Shown here in pieces: positions 34,639 to 43,441 of a stretch of 64,000 bases of DNA. The stretch is taken from NCBI RefSeq assembly GCF_023896955.1, contig NZ_JAMHIW010000002.1, positions 434,001 through 498,000 of the forward strand, given 5' to 3'. This stretch comes from Micromonospora sp. RHAY321. Its GTDB lineage: Bacteria; Actinomycetota; Actinomycetes; Mycobacteriales; Micromonosporaceae. A program made the translations under genes and the position numbers. Every line of letters starts with the position of its first letter. Position 1 is the first letter of the stretch. The notes under the pieces are model-generated. The model was not told where the DNA came from and did not search any database. It saw only the letters and a list, made by a program, of their open reading frames with translations.

Positions 34639-35052
34639 ATGGCCGTCCCCGCGCTCACCCCGCACCCCGACCCGCCGCGCTCCGTGCCGCTGCGCGAGGC
34701 GCGCACCCGGTTCAGCCAGCTCGTCGCGCTGGCCGAGCTGACCGACGCGGTCACCATCGTCACCCGCGATGGTGATCCCCGCCCGGTCGCCGCGATCGTC
34801 CCGGCCTCCGCCGCCCGCAGCGGCGCGCAGGCCCGCGCCGACGCCGACCGTCTCGCCGCCGTCACCGCCGGCTGGGCTCGCCGGCTCGACGAGCAGCACC
34901 GACGCAGCAGTCACCGGCACGCCGCCGAGCTGGCCGCCGTCCGCGCGGCGTTGGCCGAGGCGTGGGCCGAGCTGGACCGGCGGGTCGTTCCCGGCAGCGA
35001 CCCGGCGCTGGCCCGGCTGCGCGCCGCGCACGCCGACCTGCTCGCCGGCTGA
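34639..35052 (+). CDS. Phd/YefM-type antitoxin-like protein with helical C-terminal extension
   Basis: A 137-residue protein. Residues 15-55 carry a Phd/YefM dimerisation/DNA-binding pattern (REARTRFSQLVALAELTDAVTIVTRDGDPRPVA in two parts). The rest is a charged Ala/Arg-rich helix that could be a coiled coil and is longer than in most family members (about 80-95 residues in total). No RelE, Doc, VapC or PIN-type toxin gene lies on either side. It may be an orphan antitoxin, a solitary regulator, or have a distant partner. The ATG has no strong ribosome-binding site. Confidence 0.65.
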   Translation: MAVPALTPHPDPPRSVPLREARTRFSQLVALAELTDAVTIVTRDGDPRPVAAIVPASAARSGAQARADADRLAAVTAGWARRLDEQHRRSSHRHAAELAAVRAALAEAWAELDRRVVPGSDPALARLRAAHADLLAG

Positions 35053-35116
35053 CTCGCTGCTGGCCCGGCCACCCACAGGCCGACCCGGGGCCACCGCATC
35101 CGCGCGGAAATCGGGG

Positions 35117-36184
35117 TCAGCCGGTCGCCGGGTAGGCGTGCGTCTCGGTCGCCTTGACCGCCACCCACACCCGCTGGCCGGGAATCAGCCGCAGTTGGGC
35201 GGCGGCGGCCGGGGTGACGTCCGCCGCCACCCCGATCGGTCCGTCCACCTGCACCCGCACGTTGTCGCCGTGCCGCTGGACACCGGCGACGGTGCCGGCC
35301 CAGGTGTTGCGTGGGCTGCCGTCGGGTCTGCTCGGGTGCAGGGCCACCGCCGTCGGGCGGAACGCGACGAACGCCTCGCCGTCCAGGCGGTCGGCGACGG
35401 TGAGGGACAGCTCGGGCGCGACGCGTACCCCGTGCCCCTCGGCCCGGCCCCGGTAGAGGTTCAGCCCGACCAGCCGGGCCACGTAGTCGGTGCGCGGGCG
35501 GGCCGTGACGCTCGGCCCGTCGCCCTCCTGCACCACCCGCCCGTCTTCGACGATGACGAGCCGGTCGGCCAGCGCCAGCGCGTCCAGCGGGTCGTGGGTG
35601 ACCAGCACCGTCGCCCCGGGATGGGCGGACAGGTGGCGGTGCAGTTCCGCGCGGGTGTCCAACCGGGTGCGGGCGTCCAGCGCGGCGAGTGGCTCGTCCA
35701 GCAGCAGCAGCGCCGGCTCGACGGCCAGTGCCCGGGCCAGTGCCACCCGCTGGGCCTGCCCGCCGGAGAGCTGCCGGGGGCGGCGGTGCGCCTGCCCGGT
35801 CAGCCCCACCCGGCCGAGCCAGTCCCGGGCGGTGGCCCGCGCCGCCCGCCGGTCGACGCCGTGCCGGCGCGGGCCGAAGGCCACGTTGTCCAGGGCGCTC
35901 AGGTGCGGAAAGAGCAGGTAGTCCTGGAAGACCACGCCGATCGGCCGGCGTTCGGTGGGGATCCAGCCCCGGCTCGCCGGCCGGTCCAGGTCGACGCCGT
36001 CGAGGGTGACGTGCCCCGCGGTGAGCGGCTGCAGCCCGGCCAGCGCGCGCAGCGCGGTGGTCTTTCCGGCGCCGTTCGGCCCGAGCAGCGCGACCACCTC
36101 GCCGGGCGCGACCCGCAACGGCACGTCGAGCCGGAAGGCGTCCCGGTCGACGACGAGCCGGGCGTCGAGCAGCGGCGTGGTCAT
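35117..36184 (-). CDS. modC: Molybdate ABC transporter ATP-binding protein
   Basis: A 355-residue ATPase with Walker A GPNGAGKTT, Q-loop VFQDYLLFP, signature LSGGQAQR, Walker B LLLLDEPLAALD and H-loop VTHDPLDA. The C-terminal 110 residues form a TOBE/MOP-type domain (NTWAGTVAGVQRHGDNVRVQVDG) that can bind molybdate and regulate transport. The start overlaps the modB stop (ATGA). It powers molybdate uptake by ModAB. It is the last gene of the four-gene operon and convergent with the antitoxin-like gene. Confidence 0.93.
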   Translation of the reverse strand: MTTPLLDARLVVDRDAFRLDVPLRVAPGEVVALLGPNGAGKTTALRALAGLQPLTAGHVTLDGVDLDRPASRGWIPTERRPIGVVFQDYLLFPHLSALDNVAFGPRRHGVDRRAARATARDWLGRVGLTGQAHRRPRQLSGGQAQRVALARALAVEPALLLLDEPLAALDARTRLDTRAELHRHLSAHPGATVLVTHDPLDALALADRLVIVEDGRVVQEGDGPSVTARPRTDYVARLVGLNLYRGRAEGHGVRVAPELSLTVADRLDGEAFVAFRPTAVALHPSRPDGSPRNTWAGTVAGVQRHGDNVRVQVDGPIGVAADVTPAAAAQLRLIPGQRVWVAVKATETHAYPATG

Positions 36185-36990
36185 GGGCCGGTGATCCAGC
36201 GGTCGCGCAGCGCGGCCAGGATGCCCACCGAGACGATGAGCAGCACCAGGCTGAGCACGATCGCCGATTCCAGGTCCGTCTCCAACGCCAGGTAGACGGC
36301 GAGCGGCATGGTCTGCGTCCGGCCGGGGTAGTTGCCGGCGAAGGTGATGGTGGCGCCGAACTCTCCAAGCGCCCGGGCCCAGCAGAGCACCGCGCCGGCG
36401 GCCAGCCCCGGCGCCACCAGGGGCAGGGTCACGTGGGTGAAGGTGGTCCACCGGCCGGCACCCAGCGTCGCGGCGGCCTCCTCGTAGCGGTGGTCGGCTG
36501 CCCGCAGCGCACCTTCGACGGCGATCACCAGGAACGGCATGGCGACGAAGGACTCGGCCAGCACCACGCCGGCGGTGGTGAAGGGCAGGGTGATGCCGAA
36601 CGTGGCGTCGAGCCAGCCGCCGAGCAGCCCGCGCCGGCCGAAGACCAGCAGCAGCGCCACCCCGCCGACCACCGGCGGCAGCACCAGCGGCACGGTGACC
36701 AGCGCACGGACCAGCCGGCGGCCGGGAAACTCGACCCTGGCCAGCAGCCAGGCCAGCGGGACCCCGAGCAGGAGGCAGAGCACGGTGGCGAGGGTCGCGG
36801 TCTGCACGGACAGTCGCAGCGCCGTCAACGCTCCCGGCTCGGTGAGCCGCTGCGGCAGCGTGGACCAGGGCGCCCGGACGACCAGACCGGCGAGCGGCAG
36901 GACGAGGAAGATCAGCCCCAGCCCGGCGGGGATGAGCAGCGCCGCCGGCACCCGCCCGCGCCGACGGGCGGCGTCGAGGACCACGCTCAC
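36181..36990 (-). CDS. modB: Molybdate ABC transporter permease
   Basis: A 269-residue membrane protein with six hydrophobic segments and the ATPase-docking EAA loop ATLGAGRWTTFTHVTLPLVAPG. FVAMPFLVIAVEGALRAADHRYEEAA is typical of ModB. Four-base overlaps on both sides (with modA upstream and modC downstream) show tight coupling. It forms the channel of the molybdate importer. Confidence 0.93.
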   Translation of the reverse strand: MSVVLDAARRRGRVPAALLIPAGLGLIFLVLPLAGLVVRAPWSTLPQRLTEPGALTALRLSVQTATLATVLCLLLGVPLAWLLARVEFPGRRLVRALVTVPLVLPPVVGGVALLLVFGRRGLLGGWLDATFGITLPFTTAGVVLAESFVAMPFLVIAVEGALRAADHRYEEAAATLGAGRWTTFTHVTLPLVAPGLAAGAVLCWARALGEFGATITFAGNYPGRTQTMPLAVYLALETDLESAIVLSLVLLIVSVGILAALRDRWITGP

Positions 36991-37775
36991 GGGGCCTGGA
37001 ACCCGGCCCCGGCGAGAACCGCCTGCGCCGGCGCCGAACGGACGTACGCGACGAAGGCCCGCGCCCCGGCCGGGTTCGGCGCCTCCTTCAGCGCCACGAT
37101 CGGGTAGTCGTTGACCGCCCGCGCCGACTCGGGAAACTCCACGCCGGTCACCTCGGCGGTCGCCGCCCGTGCGTCGGTGCGGTAGACCAGGGCCGCGTCG
37201 ACCTCGCCGAGCTTCACCTTGGCCAGCGCGCCCTTGACGTCCTGCTCCAGCGTCACCGGGGTCAGTGCGACTCCGGCGGCGTCCAGCGCCGTCCGGGCAG
37301 CCGCCCCGCAGGGCACCTGGTCGGTGCAGAGCGCCACCTTCACCCCAGGTCGGGTCAGGTCGGCGAGCCCGGTCACCCCCTTCGGGTTGCCCCGGGACAC
37401 CGCGATCACCAGTTGGTTGCGGGCGAAGCTGCTCGGCGTGCCGTCGGCGTTGCCGGCCTCGGTCACCGTGGTCATGGGGGCCGGGGCGGCCGAGGCGAAC
37501 ACGTCCGCCGGCGCACCCTGGTTGATCTGGTTGGCCAGGGCGGAGCTGCCCGCGAAGTTGAGCGTCACCGTGCTGCCCGGGTTGGCGGCCTCGAAGTCCC
37601 TGCCGATGCGGGTGAACGACTCGGTCAGCGACGCGGCGGCGAACACCGTCACCGTGCCGGTGACCCGGCCGTCCGCGGCGGCCTGCGGGGCCTCGTCCGG
37701 GGCGCAGCCGGAAACCGCGAGCCCGGCCGCCGCGACCACGGCGGCCAGCGCGGTGCGCAGTCGGCGCCCGCTCAT
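36987..37775 (-). CDS. modA: Molybdate-binding lipoprotein
   Basis: A 262-residue extracytoplasmic binding protein. It has a lipoprotein signal with Cys in AVSGCAP (about residue 24), then VTVFAAASLTESFTRIGRDFE, FAGSSALANQINQGAPADVFAS and VYRTDARAA, which are the oxyanion-binding and structural motifs of ModA. It captures molybdate (or tungstate) for ModBC. It overlaps the upstream HTH-TOBE gene by 4 bp. Confidence 0.93.
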   Translation of the reverse strand: MSGRRLRTALAAVVAAAGLAVSGCAPDEAPQAAADGRVTGTVTVFAAASLTESFTRIGRDFEAANPGSTVTLNFAGSSALANQINQGAPADVFASAAPAPMTTVTEAGNADGTPSSFARNQLVIAVSRGNPKGVTGLADLTRPGVKVALCTDQVPCGAAARTALDAAGVALTPVTLEQDVKGALAKVKLGEVDAALVYRTDARAATAEVTGVEFPESARAVNDYPIVALKEAPNPAGARAFVAYVRSAPAQAVLAGAGFQAP

Positions 37776-38194
37776 CCGGTGGTCCGTCCCCGAGCCGGAG
37801 TGGGTGCCACCCGCTCCACCACCACCGTGGTCGACTTGATCACGGCGACGGCCACCGACCCGACCCGCAGATCCAGCTCGTCGACCGCCTCCCGGCTCAT
37901 CAGCGACACGATCCGGAAGGGGCCGGCCTGGATGTCGACCTGGGCCATCACGGTGTCCTTGCGGACGTCGACCACGATGCCGCGCAACCGGTTGCGAGCC
38001 GAGGAGAGCTCGGCGCCCGCGTCCGGGTCGGACGCCTGGGCGCGGGCGAAACCCGCCAGGTCGACGCCGTCGATGACCCGGTGGCCGTGCCCGTCCCGCC
38101 CGGCCGGCAGGCGCCCGGCGTCCACCCAGCGGCGGATCGTGTCGGCGCTGACGCCGAGCAGGTCGGCCGCCTCGCCGATCCGGAACATCGTCAC
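37772..38194 (-). CDS. HTH (MerR-like)-TOBE molybdate-responsive protein
   Basis: A 140-residue protein with two parts. Residues 1-55 form a MerR/excisionase-type HTH (FRIGEAADLLGVSADTIRRWVDAGRLP). Residues 70-135 form a MOP/TOBE domain (ARNRLRGIVVDVRKDTVMAQVDI and LDLRVGSVAVAVIKSTTVVVE) that binds molybdate. It is the first gene of the mod operon and overlaps modA, so it probably adjusts its own operon to molybdate supply. I chose GTG 38194 because TAGGGT lies 7 bases before it (leaderless pattern); GTG 38203 is an alternative that would add 3 residues. Confidence 0.85.
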   Translation of the reverse strand: MTMFRIGEAADLLGVSADTIRRWVDAGRLPAGRDGHGHRVIDGVDLAGFARAQASDPDAGAELSSARNRLRGIVVDVRKDTVMAQVDIQAGPFRIVSLMSREAVDELDLRVGSVAVAVIKSTTVVVERVAPTPARGRTTG

Positions 38195-38302
38195 GGCGCT
38201 CACCCTAGCGCCCGCACCTGCGAGGACGGAAGGGCGGGATGGCTGGTTTTCGCGTACCGCAGGGATTGTCCGGGCTGCATCTGCGGTCTCGTCTGTGGCC
38301 GC

Positions 38303-38333
38303 GCGGCGGGCTCGCCGGCTGCGAGCCCGCCGC
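38303..38333 (-). terminator. Terminator of the SCO5389-family gene
   Basis: A 13-bp perfect stem (38303-38315 with 38321-38333) and loop CGGCT start 10 bases after the stop of the minus-strand gene at 38343, and upstream of the mod operon. Confidence 0.8.
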
Positions 38334-38342
38334 CGACCGCGC

Positions 38343-38735
38343 TCAGCAGTTGCGCAGCTCGGGGGACTGGTTGAGCAGTTGGCCCCGCGTGGACACGAAG
38401 CGGCGGTAGCGCTCCCCGTCGACGGCCTCGGGGCGGAACGCGGCGACGCGGTGACAGTTCTGGAAGGCCAGCCGGACCCCGAAGTGCCGCTCCAGGCCGC
38501 CGCGGATCGCGTCGCTGGCCAGTGCGCGGAGCAGCTGTCCCCGGTCGGCGTCGGTCGGCGGCGGGACGACGTTGTCGGCCAGGTCGGCGTCGCCGGCCTC
38601 CAGATCGGCCACCACGCGGCTGACGGTGGCCCAGGCGTACGGCAGTGAGTCGCGGACGCAGGCGATGAAGGCGTCGTCGTCGACGGGGCCGCGTTCGGCG
38701 GCGTCGAGCAGGGCTGGCGGGACGGTGAGCGACAT
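38343..38735 (-). CDS. SCO5389-family conserved protein
   Basis: A 130-residue soluble protein of a family conserved in Streptomyces and relatives under the name SCO5389. The conserved core includes LPYAWATVSRVVADLE, GQLLRALASDAIRGGLERHFG and AFQNCHRVAAF, and the C-terminal end RGQLLNQSPELRNC finishes in Cys. The function is not known to me. ATG 38735 is chosen because GGAGGAG lies 5 bases upstream and the length matches the family; the open frame continues 13 codons further but without support. A Zur-like palindrome lies 21 bases before the start, which would suggest a zinc link. Confidence 0.75.
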   Translation of the reverse strand: MSLTVPPALLDAAERGPVDDDAFIACVRDSLPYAWATVSRVVADLEAGDADLADNVVPPPTDADRGQLLRALASDAIRGGLERHFGVRLAFQNCHRVAAFRPEAVDGERYRRFVSTRGQLLNQSPELRNC

Positions 38736-38755
38736 GGTTCTCCTCCGCTTCCAGG

Positions 38756-38776
38756 TAATGAATACCGTTGTCATTA
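38756..38776. promoter_or_regulatory. Zur-like palindrome upstream of the SCO5389-family gene
   Basis: TAATGA-N9-TCATTA, with AATGAcAAcggTaTTCATT on the minus strand, resembles the actinobacterial Zur box (AATGAAAATCATTTTCATT) in most positions. It lies where a repressor would block the promoter. Identification is by pattern only. Confidence 0.5.
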
Positions 38777-38867
38777 ACGGTGCGGAGTGAGCACACCACG
38801 TCCTTCCGGCGACGTCAACGACGTCCGGGCGCGCCGCGCCGCAACACGCGCGATCGATGGCCGGCGG

Positions 38868-39359
38868 TCACGCCCGGCGAGGATGGCCCTTGAGGTGGCG
38901 GCCCAGCTCGCGGGCGATCTCCCGGTTGGCGTCCCGCTCGGCCAGCGTCTGCCGCTTGTCGTACGTGCGCTTGCCCTTGGCCAGCGCCAGCTCGACCTTG
39001 GCCCAGCCGTTGTCGAAGTACATCGACAGCGGTACCAGCGTCACCCCGCCCTCGCGGACCTTCTCCAGGATCCGGTCGATCTCGGCGCGGCGCAGCAGCA
39101 GCTTCCGGTTGCGCCGGGGAGCGTGGTTGGTCCACGTGCCGTACGCGTACTCGGCGATGTGCAGGCCGTACAGCATGATCTCGCCGTCGCGCTCGTGGGC
39201 GTACGCGTCCACCAGCGATGCCCGCCCCTCGCGCAGCGACTTCACCTCGGTGCCGACCAGCACGATGCCCGCCTCGTACGTGCGCAGCACGGTGTAGTCG
39301 TGTCGGGCCTTCTTGTTCGAGGCGATCAGTCGGCGTTCGGGCTGCCTGGACGGGGTCAC
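38868..39359 (-). CDS. smpB: SsrA-binding protein SmpB
   Basis: A 163-residue SmpB with [13 protein letters not shown] at the start, [34 protein letters not shown] and [20 protein letters not shown] at the positively charged C-terminus. It carries tmRNA to stalled ribosomes for trans-translation. GTG 39359 is preferred to upstream codons because the protein then has the usual length and a TATCGT box lies 6 bases upstream, a leaderless pattern. The tmRNA gene ssrA, often beside smpB, is not in the flanking sequence. Confidence 0.95.
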   Translation of the reverse strand: MTPSRQPERRLIASNKKARHDYTVLRTYEAGIVLVGTEVKSLREGRASLVDAYAHERDGEIMLYGLHIAEYAYGTWTNHAPRRNRKLLLRRAEIDRILEKVREGGVTLVPLSMYFDNGWAKVELALAKGKRTYDKRQTLAERDANREIARELGRHLKGHPRRA

Positions 39360-39384
39360 CCGGCGACGATATCCGGCCGCCGGC

Positions 39385-41622
39385 TCAGCCGGCCCGCCGC
39401 CGGTCCGCGCGCAGCCGCCGTGCCAGGTCCCGCTCGGCCGCCGTGAACGCCTCATCCGACTCGCACGGCAAGTGCGCCACGATCGGCGGCGGCACACTGT
39501 CGTACGGAGCCGGCACCACGTCGCGCGGGTCGGTCAACCGGCGGTCCACCATCGCCTCCGGCCCGGTCGACGTCTCGCGGTCCCCCGGCCGGTGCGGGGC
39601 GAAGATCCAGCCACCGATCGGGTCGGTGTCGCGCCACAGGTTCGTCCACCGCCAGCCGACCCGCTCGCCGATCTCCCGCAGCGCCTTGTCGTCGACGTAC
39701 GCGGGGAACAGCCGCGCGTACAACCGCTTCAGCGGCGACCCGTAGGTCAGCAGGGCCACCCGGTCGGTGATCCGTGACGGCAGTTGCAGGACCGTGGCCG
39801 CGAGCAGCACCGACCCGTGGCTGTGCCCGGCCAGCAGCACCGACTCGCCCTGCTCGACCAGGTAGGTGATCCGCCGGGTCAGCTCCGGCACGGCCCGCTC
39901 GGCGTAGCAGGGTGGGGCGAAGGGATGCGCGGACCGGGGCCAGAAGGTGCCCAGGTCCCACAGCACGCCCACGTACCGGCGGAACTGCGTCGTCCGGTAG
40001 GCGAAGATGCCGCCGATCACCAGCCCGAGGATGATCACGGCGATCGCGTAGCTACCCATCCCGATCAGGAAGTTGACCATGTCGGCGGGTATCCCGACGT
40101 AGCGCTGGATGACGTCGCCGGGGTAGAGCTGGAGCAGACCGAGCACGCTGGCGGCCAGGCCGAACGCCGCCAGGATGGCGTAGACGACGGCGAGCGGCTC
40201 CAACCGTTCGGTGAACCGGGCGCGGGCCACCGCACGCTCGATCTGGCGGAGCCGGTCCGACGCCTCCGGCGGCGCGTTCGGAAAGTCGGCCGCCACGATC
40301 GCCGCCGCGGCCCGCCACCGCCTCCGCCGGGTCAGTACCGTGACCACGCCGCCGACCAGCACGGCGGCCAGCACCGCGACGAAGAACCCGAAGATCGCCC
40401 ACTTGTATGCCAGGGGCGGGCTGGTCACCAGTCGGTCCGCCGTCGCCCCGTCCCGGTCCAGCAGGTCCGCCACCCGGTAGTCGAGCTCAGCCGAGAACGC
40501 CACGGCGAGGCCCGCGGCGACCGTGACGAACACCGGCGCGCCCAGTGCCCGCACCCACGAGCTCCCCGGCCCCCCACCGCGTCGTCGCATCACCACCACG
40601 GTGAGGACGGCCAGCAGCGCGGTCTGGCTGGCGAACAGCCAGGCCACGGTTGCCCCGTACCCGGGCAACTCCCTGTCCTGCGGCCAGGGTTTCGGGCTCC
40701 TGATGGTGTGCACCACCACCAGGATGGTCAGACCGCAGGCGATCGTGCGCAGCCCTCGCGTGACCCGGTCGACCCACGTGTCCCGGCCGGGCCTGTCGAG
40801 GGCCCGCACCGTGGCGAGCAGGACGAGGCAGGTGAGCAGCACCGCCGCGGTGGCCGCCAGGAGCAGCATCATCTCCCACGAGGGGCCCTGGCTGGCCCGG
40901 GCGGCGAGCAGACTGCCGTCCAGGGTCGCGAAGGCGGCAGCGACGTGCACCGAGCGCAGCCGGCCCACCAGCGGCGCGGCGTCCCACTGGGCGACCGCGC
41001 TCAACCGGTGCTCGGAGGTCTCCGGCGCCGACGTCCGGAACATCTCGAACGAGCGACTCGGACGCGCCCCCAGCCACCACACGATGCCGACGGCACCGAC
41101 GGGCACCAGCGACATCACACCCAGACGCAGGCCCGGCGAGCGCCCGCCGAGCCAGGACAACCAGCTCCGCTCCGCCATGCAGGACGGGTAGCCCATGCAC
41201 CGCCAGGCGATCAGGTCCAGCGCCACCCCGACGATGGAGAGCACGTAGAGCATGGTGAGGGTGAGCGCGAGCACCCGGCACAGCGCGACGATGCTGTGCT
41301 TCGAGGCGCGGCTCGCCGGGCGCATCCAGATCGCCACGTTGCAGAGCATGAACGGCAACAGGAACACCAGCGACAGCGTCCGCACGGCCGTTCCGGACGG
41401 CAGATCACTCCAGCGGTACGCCTCCAGCGTCACCCCGTCGGTCCCCGTGGCGCCGGGGTAGCCCGGCCGTGTGCGGTAGAAACCGCCGCTGCGGTCCCCG
41501 GCGACCTGTTGGACGTGCGGCCGGTCCAGCACCTGGTCGGCGCCCGCCCCGGAGACGCCGTGCACCCGCAGCTCCACGACCCGGTCCGACGGCGTCGGTC
41601 CGGTCGGCGACGCGTCCGCCAT
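39385..41622 (-). CDS. Large multi-pass membrane protein with C-terminal alpha/beta-hydrolase (lipase-like) domain
   Basis: A 745-residue protein. It starts with [21 protein letters not shown], the strand-plus-oxyanion-loop beginning of an alpha/beta hydrolase, then has about ten membrane segments between residues 85 and 570. It resumes with a hydrolase domain holding the nucleophile elbow [13 protein letters not shown] and late [10 protein letters not shown] and [12 protein letters not shown] segments that could provide Asp and His. The hydrolase thus appears split by a large membrane insert. No substrate can be told. ATG 41622 has a GGGGGG stretch 3 bases upstream. It ends 25 bases before smpB and may be transcribed with it. 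Confidence 0.7.
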   Translation of the reverse strand: MADASPTGPTPSDRVVELRVHGVSGAGADQVLDRPHVQQVAGDRSGGFYRTRPGYPGATGTDGVTLEAYRWSDLPSGTAVRTLSLVFLLPFMLCNVAIWMRPASRASKHSIVALCRVLALTLTMLYVLSIVGVALDLIAWRCMGYPSCMAERSWLSWLGGRSPGLRLGVMSLVPVGAVGIVWWLGARPSRSFEMFRTSAPETSEHRLSAVAQWDAAPLVGRLRSVHVAAAFATLDGSLLAARASQGPSWEMMLLLAATAAVLLTCLVLLATVRALDRPGRDTWVDRVTRGLRTIACGLTILVVVHTIRSPKPWPQDRELPGYGATVAWLFASQTALLAVLTVVVMRRRGGGPGSSWVRALGAPVFVTVAAGLAVAFSAELDYRVADLLDRDGATADRLVTSPPLAYKWAIFGFFVAVLAAVLVGGVVTVLTRRRRWRAAAAIVAADFPNAPPEASDRLRQIERAVARARFTERLEPLAVVYAILAAFGLAASVLGLLQLYPGDVIQRYVGIPADMVNFLIGMGSYAIAVIILGLVIGGIFAYRTTQFRRYVGVLWDLGTFWPRSAHPFAPPCYAERAVPELTRRITYLVEQGESVLLAGHSHGSVLLAATVLQLPSRITDRVALLTYGSPLKRLYARLFPAYVDDKALREIGERVGWRWTNLWRDTDPIGGWIFAPHRPGDRETSTGPEAMVDRRLTDPRDVVPAPYDSVPPPIVAHLPCESDEAFTAAERDLARRLRADRRRAG

Positions 41623-41773
41623 GTGCCCCCCGGAGGTGTGCGCGGCAGCCGGCGGTGTCGGTGTGCGGCTGTCCCGCGCGGCGACCCGGCTTACCCGCCC
41701 CGCGCCCCACCAACCGCGTTTCGGCGCCCGAGCCGTCCCCGCGCGGTGCGGCGCATCCTCGCCAGGTGGTTTC

Positions 41774-43441
41774 ATGGGCGCCATGGCGAACCCGGTGATC
41801 CTGACCGTCGACGACGACCCGGTGGTGTCCCGGGCGGTGGCCCGGGACATCCGACGCCGCTACGGCGACCGCTACCGGGTGCTGCGGGCCGCCTCGGGAC
41901 CGGAGGCGCTCGATGCGCTGCGGGAGGTCAAGCTGCGCGGAGAGCAGGTGGCGCTGCTGCTGGCCGACCACCGGATGCCGGAGATGACCGGCGTCGAGTT
42001 CCTGGAAGCCGCGATGGACATCTTCCCGGCCGCCCGCCGGGTGCTGCTCACCGCGTACGCGGACACCGACGCCGCGATCGAGGCGATCAACGTGGTCGAC
42101 CTGGACCACTACCTCCTCAAGCCGTGGCACCCGCCGGAGGAGAAGTTGTATCCGGTGGTAGACGGCCTGCTGGAGGCGTGGGCGGTCACCCCGGACGCGG
42201 CGAGCAGCGAGATCCGGGTCGTGGGTCACCGCTGGTCGGCGCCGTCGTTCAAGGTGCGCGACTTCCTGGCCCGCAACCTGGTGCCGTACCGCTGGCTGCT
42301 CGCCGACGACCCGGAGGGCGCCCGGCTCCTCGACGCGGCGGGCGCCACCGAGGCGGACGTCCCGCTGGTGGTGACCGCCGAGGGCAAGGCACTGATCGCG
42401 CCGAACGAGGCCGAGCTTGCCGGGTTGGCCGGGTTGACGGTGGTGCCGGCGTCCGACTTCTACGACCTGGTGGTGATCGGCGGTGGCCCCGCCGGTCTCG
42501 GTTCGGCCGTGTACGGCGCGTCGGAGGGGCTGCGCACCGTGCTGGTCGAGCGGCGGGCGACCGGCGGGCAGGCCGGGCAGAGCAGCCGGATCGAGAACTA
42601 CCTCGGCTTCCCGGACGGCGTCTCCGGCGCCCAGCTGACCGACCGGGCCCGGCGGCAGGCGGTGAAGTTCGGTGCCGAGCTGCTGAGCGCCCGGGAGGTG
42701 GTCGGCCTGAGCGAGGCAGGCTCCGCCCGGCTGCTGCGCTTCGGTGACGGCACCGAGATCGCCGCGCACACCGTGGTGCTGGCCACCGGGGTCTCGTACC
42801 GGGTGCTCGACGCCCCCGGTCTGGCCGAGTTCACCGGCCGGGGAGTGTTCTACGGCTCCACCGCCACCGAGGCCCCCAGTTGCGTCGAGCAGGACGTCTA
42901 CATCGTCGGCGGGGCCAACTCGGCCGGCCAGGCCGCCGTGCACTTCTCCCGGTACGCCTCCCGGGTGCACCTGCTGATCCGGGGCGCGGACCTGACCAGC
43001 TCGATGTCGAGGTACCTGATCGACCAGCTGGAACGCATCGACCGGATCACGGTGCACCCGCACACGGCCGTGGTCGGCGGCGCCGGCCAGGACCACCTGC
43101 AACGACTCACCCTCTGCGACACCCGCACCGGGGAGACCCGCTCGGTGGACACCTCCTGGTTGTTCATCTTCATCGGCGCCGAGCCCCGGACCGACTGGCT
43201 GGACGGGGTGCTGGTCCGCGACGGGCGCGGCTTCATCGTCACCGGTCCGGACCTGATGACCGGCGGGCGGCGGCCGTCCGGTTGGTCGCTGTCGCGCGAC
43301 CCGTACCACCTGGAGACCAGCCTGCCCGGGGTGTTCGCCGCCGGGGACGTACGGGCCGAGTCGGTCAAGCGCGTCGCCTCCGCCGTCGGCGAGGGCGCCA
43401 TGGCCGTGTCGCTCGTGCACCGCTACCTGGAGGCCCAGTGA
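41774..43441 (+). CDS. Response-regulator receiver domain fused to a thioredoxin-reductase-like FAD protein
   Basis: A 555-residue fusion. Residues 5-130 form a REC domain with acidic pocket TVDDDP and phosphoacceptor Asp65 in LLLADHRMPEMTG. A 90-residue linker follows. Residues 235-555 resemble thioredoxin reductase, with FAD motif VVIGGGPAGLGSAVYGASEG, NADPH motif YIVGGANSAGQAAVHFSRYA and GVFAAGDVRA. At the usual CxxC site only one Cys is seen (APSCVEQD), so it is unlikely to be a normal disulfide reductase. ATG 41774 has AGGTGG 4 bases upstream; ATG 41783 is the alternative. It is coupled to the kinase gene by a 4-bp overlap. Confidence 0.85.
   Translation: MGAMANPVILTVDDDPVVSRAVARDIRRRYGDRYRVLRAASGPEALDALREVKLRGEQVALLLADHRMPEMTGVEFLEAAMDIFPAARRVLLTAYADTDAAIEAINVVDLDHYLLKPWHPPEEKLYPVVDGLLEAWAVTPDAASSEIRVVGHRWSAPSFKVRDFLARNLVPYRWLLADDPEGARLLDAAGATEADVPLVVTAEGKALIAPNEAELAGLAGLTVVPASDFYDLVVIGGGPAGLGSAVYGASEGLRTVLVERRATGGQAGQSSRIENYLGFPDGVSGAQLTDRARRQAVKFGAELLSAREVVGLSEAGSARLLRFGDGTEIAAHTVVLATGVSYRVLDAPGLAEFTGRGVFYGSTATEAPSCVEQDVYIVGGANSAGQAAVHFSRYASRVHLLIRGADLTSSMSRYLIDQLERIDRITVHPHTAVVGGAGQDHLQRLTLCDTRTGETRSVDTSWLFIFIGAEPRTDWLDGVLVRDGRGFIVTGPDLMTGGRRPSGWSLSRDPYHLETSLPGVFAAGDVRAESVKRVASAVGEGAMAVSLVHRYLEAQ

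Noticed and set aside
34583..35116. A toxin gene paired with the Phd-like antitoxin
   Set aside because: Neither flank has an open frame with RelE, Doc or PIN features. The neighbours are a GNAT gene and modC.
38806..38828. Hairpin with two GACGTC halves downstream of smpB
   Set aside because: Only the 6-bp inner stem pairs cleanly and the outer part needs bulges. It is too weak to call a terminator.
38777..38867. tmRNA gene (ssrA) next to smpB
   Set aside because: The gaps on both sides of smpB are far too short for a roughly 370-base tmRNA and show no alanine-tRNA-like ends.
39784..42747. A 987-codon open plus-strand frame opposite the membrane hydrolase gene
   Set aside because: The minus-strand translation gives membrane helices and a GHSHGS elbow. 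The plus frame gives only low-complexity sequence.
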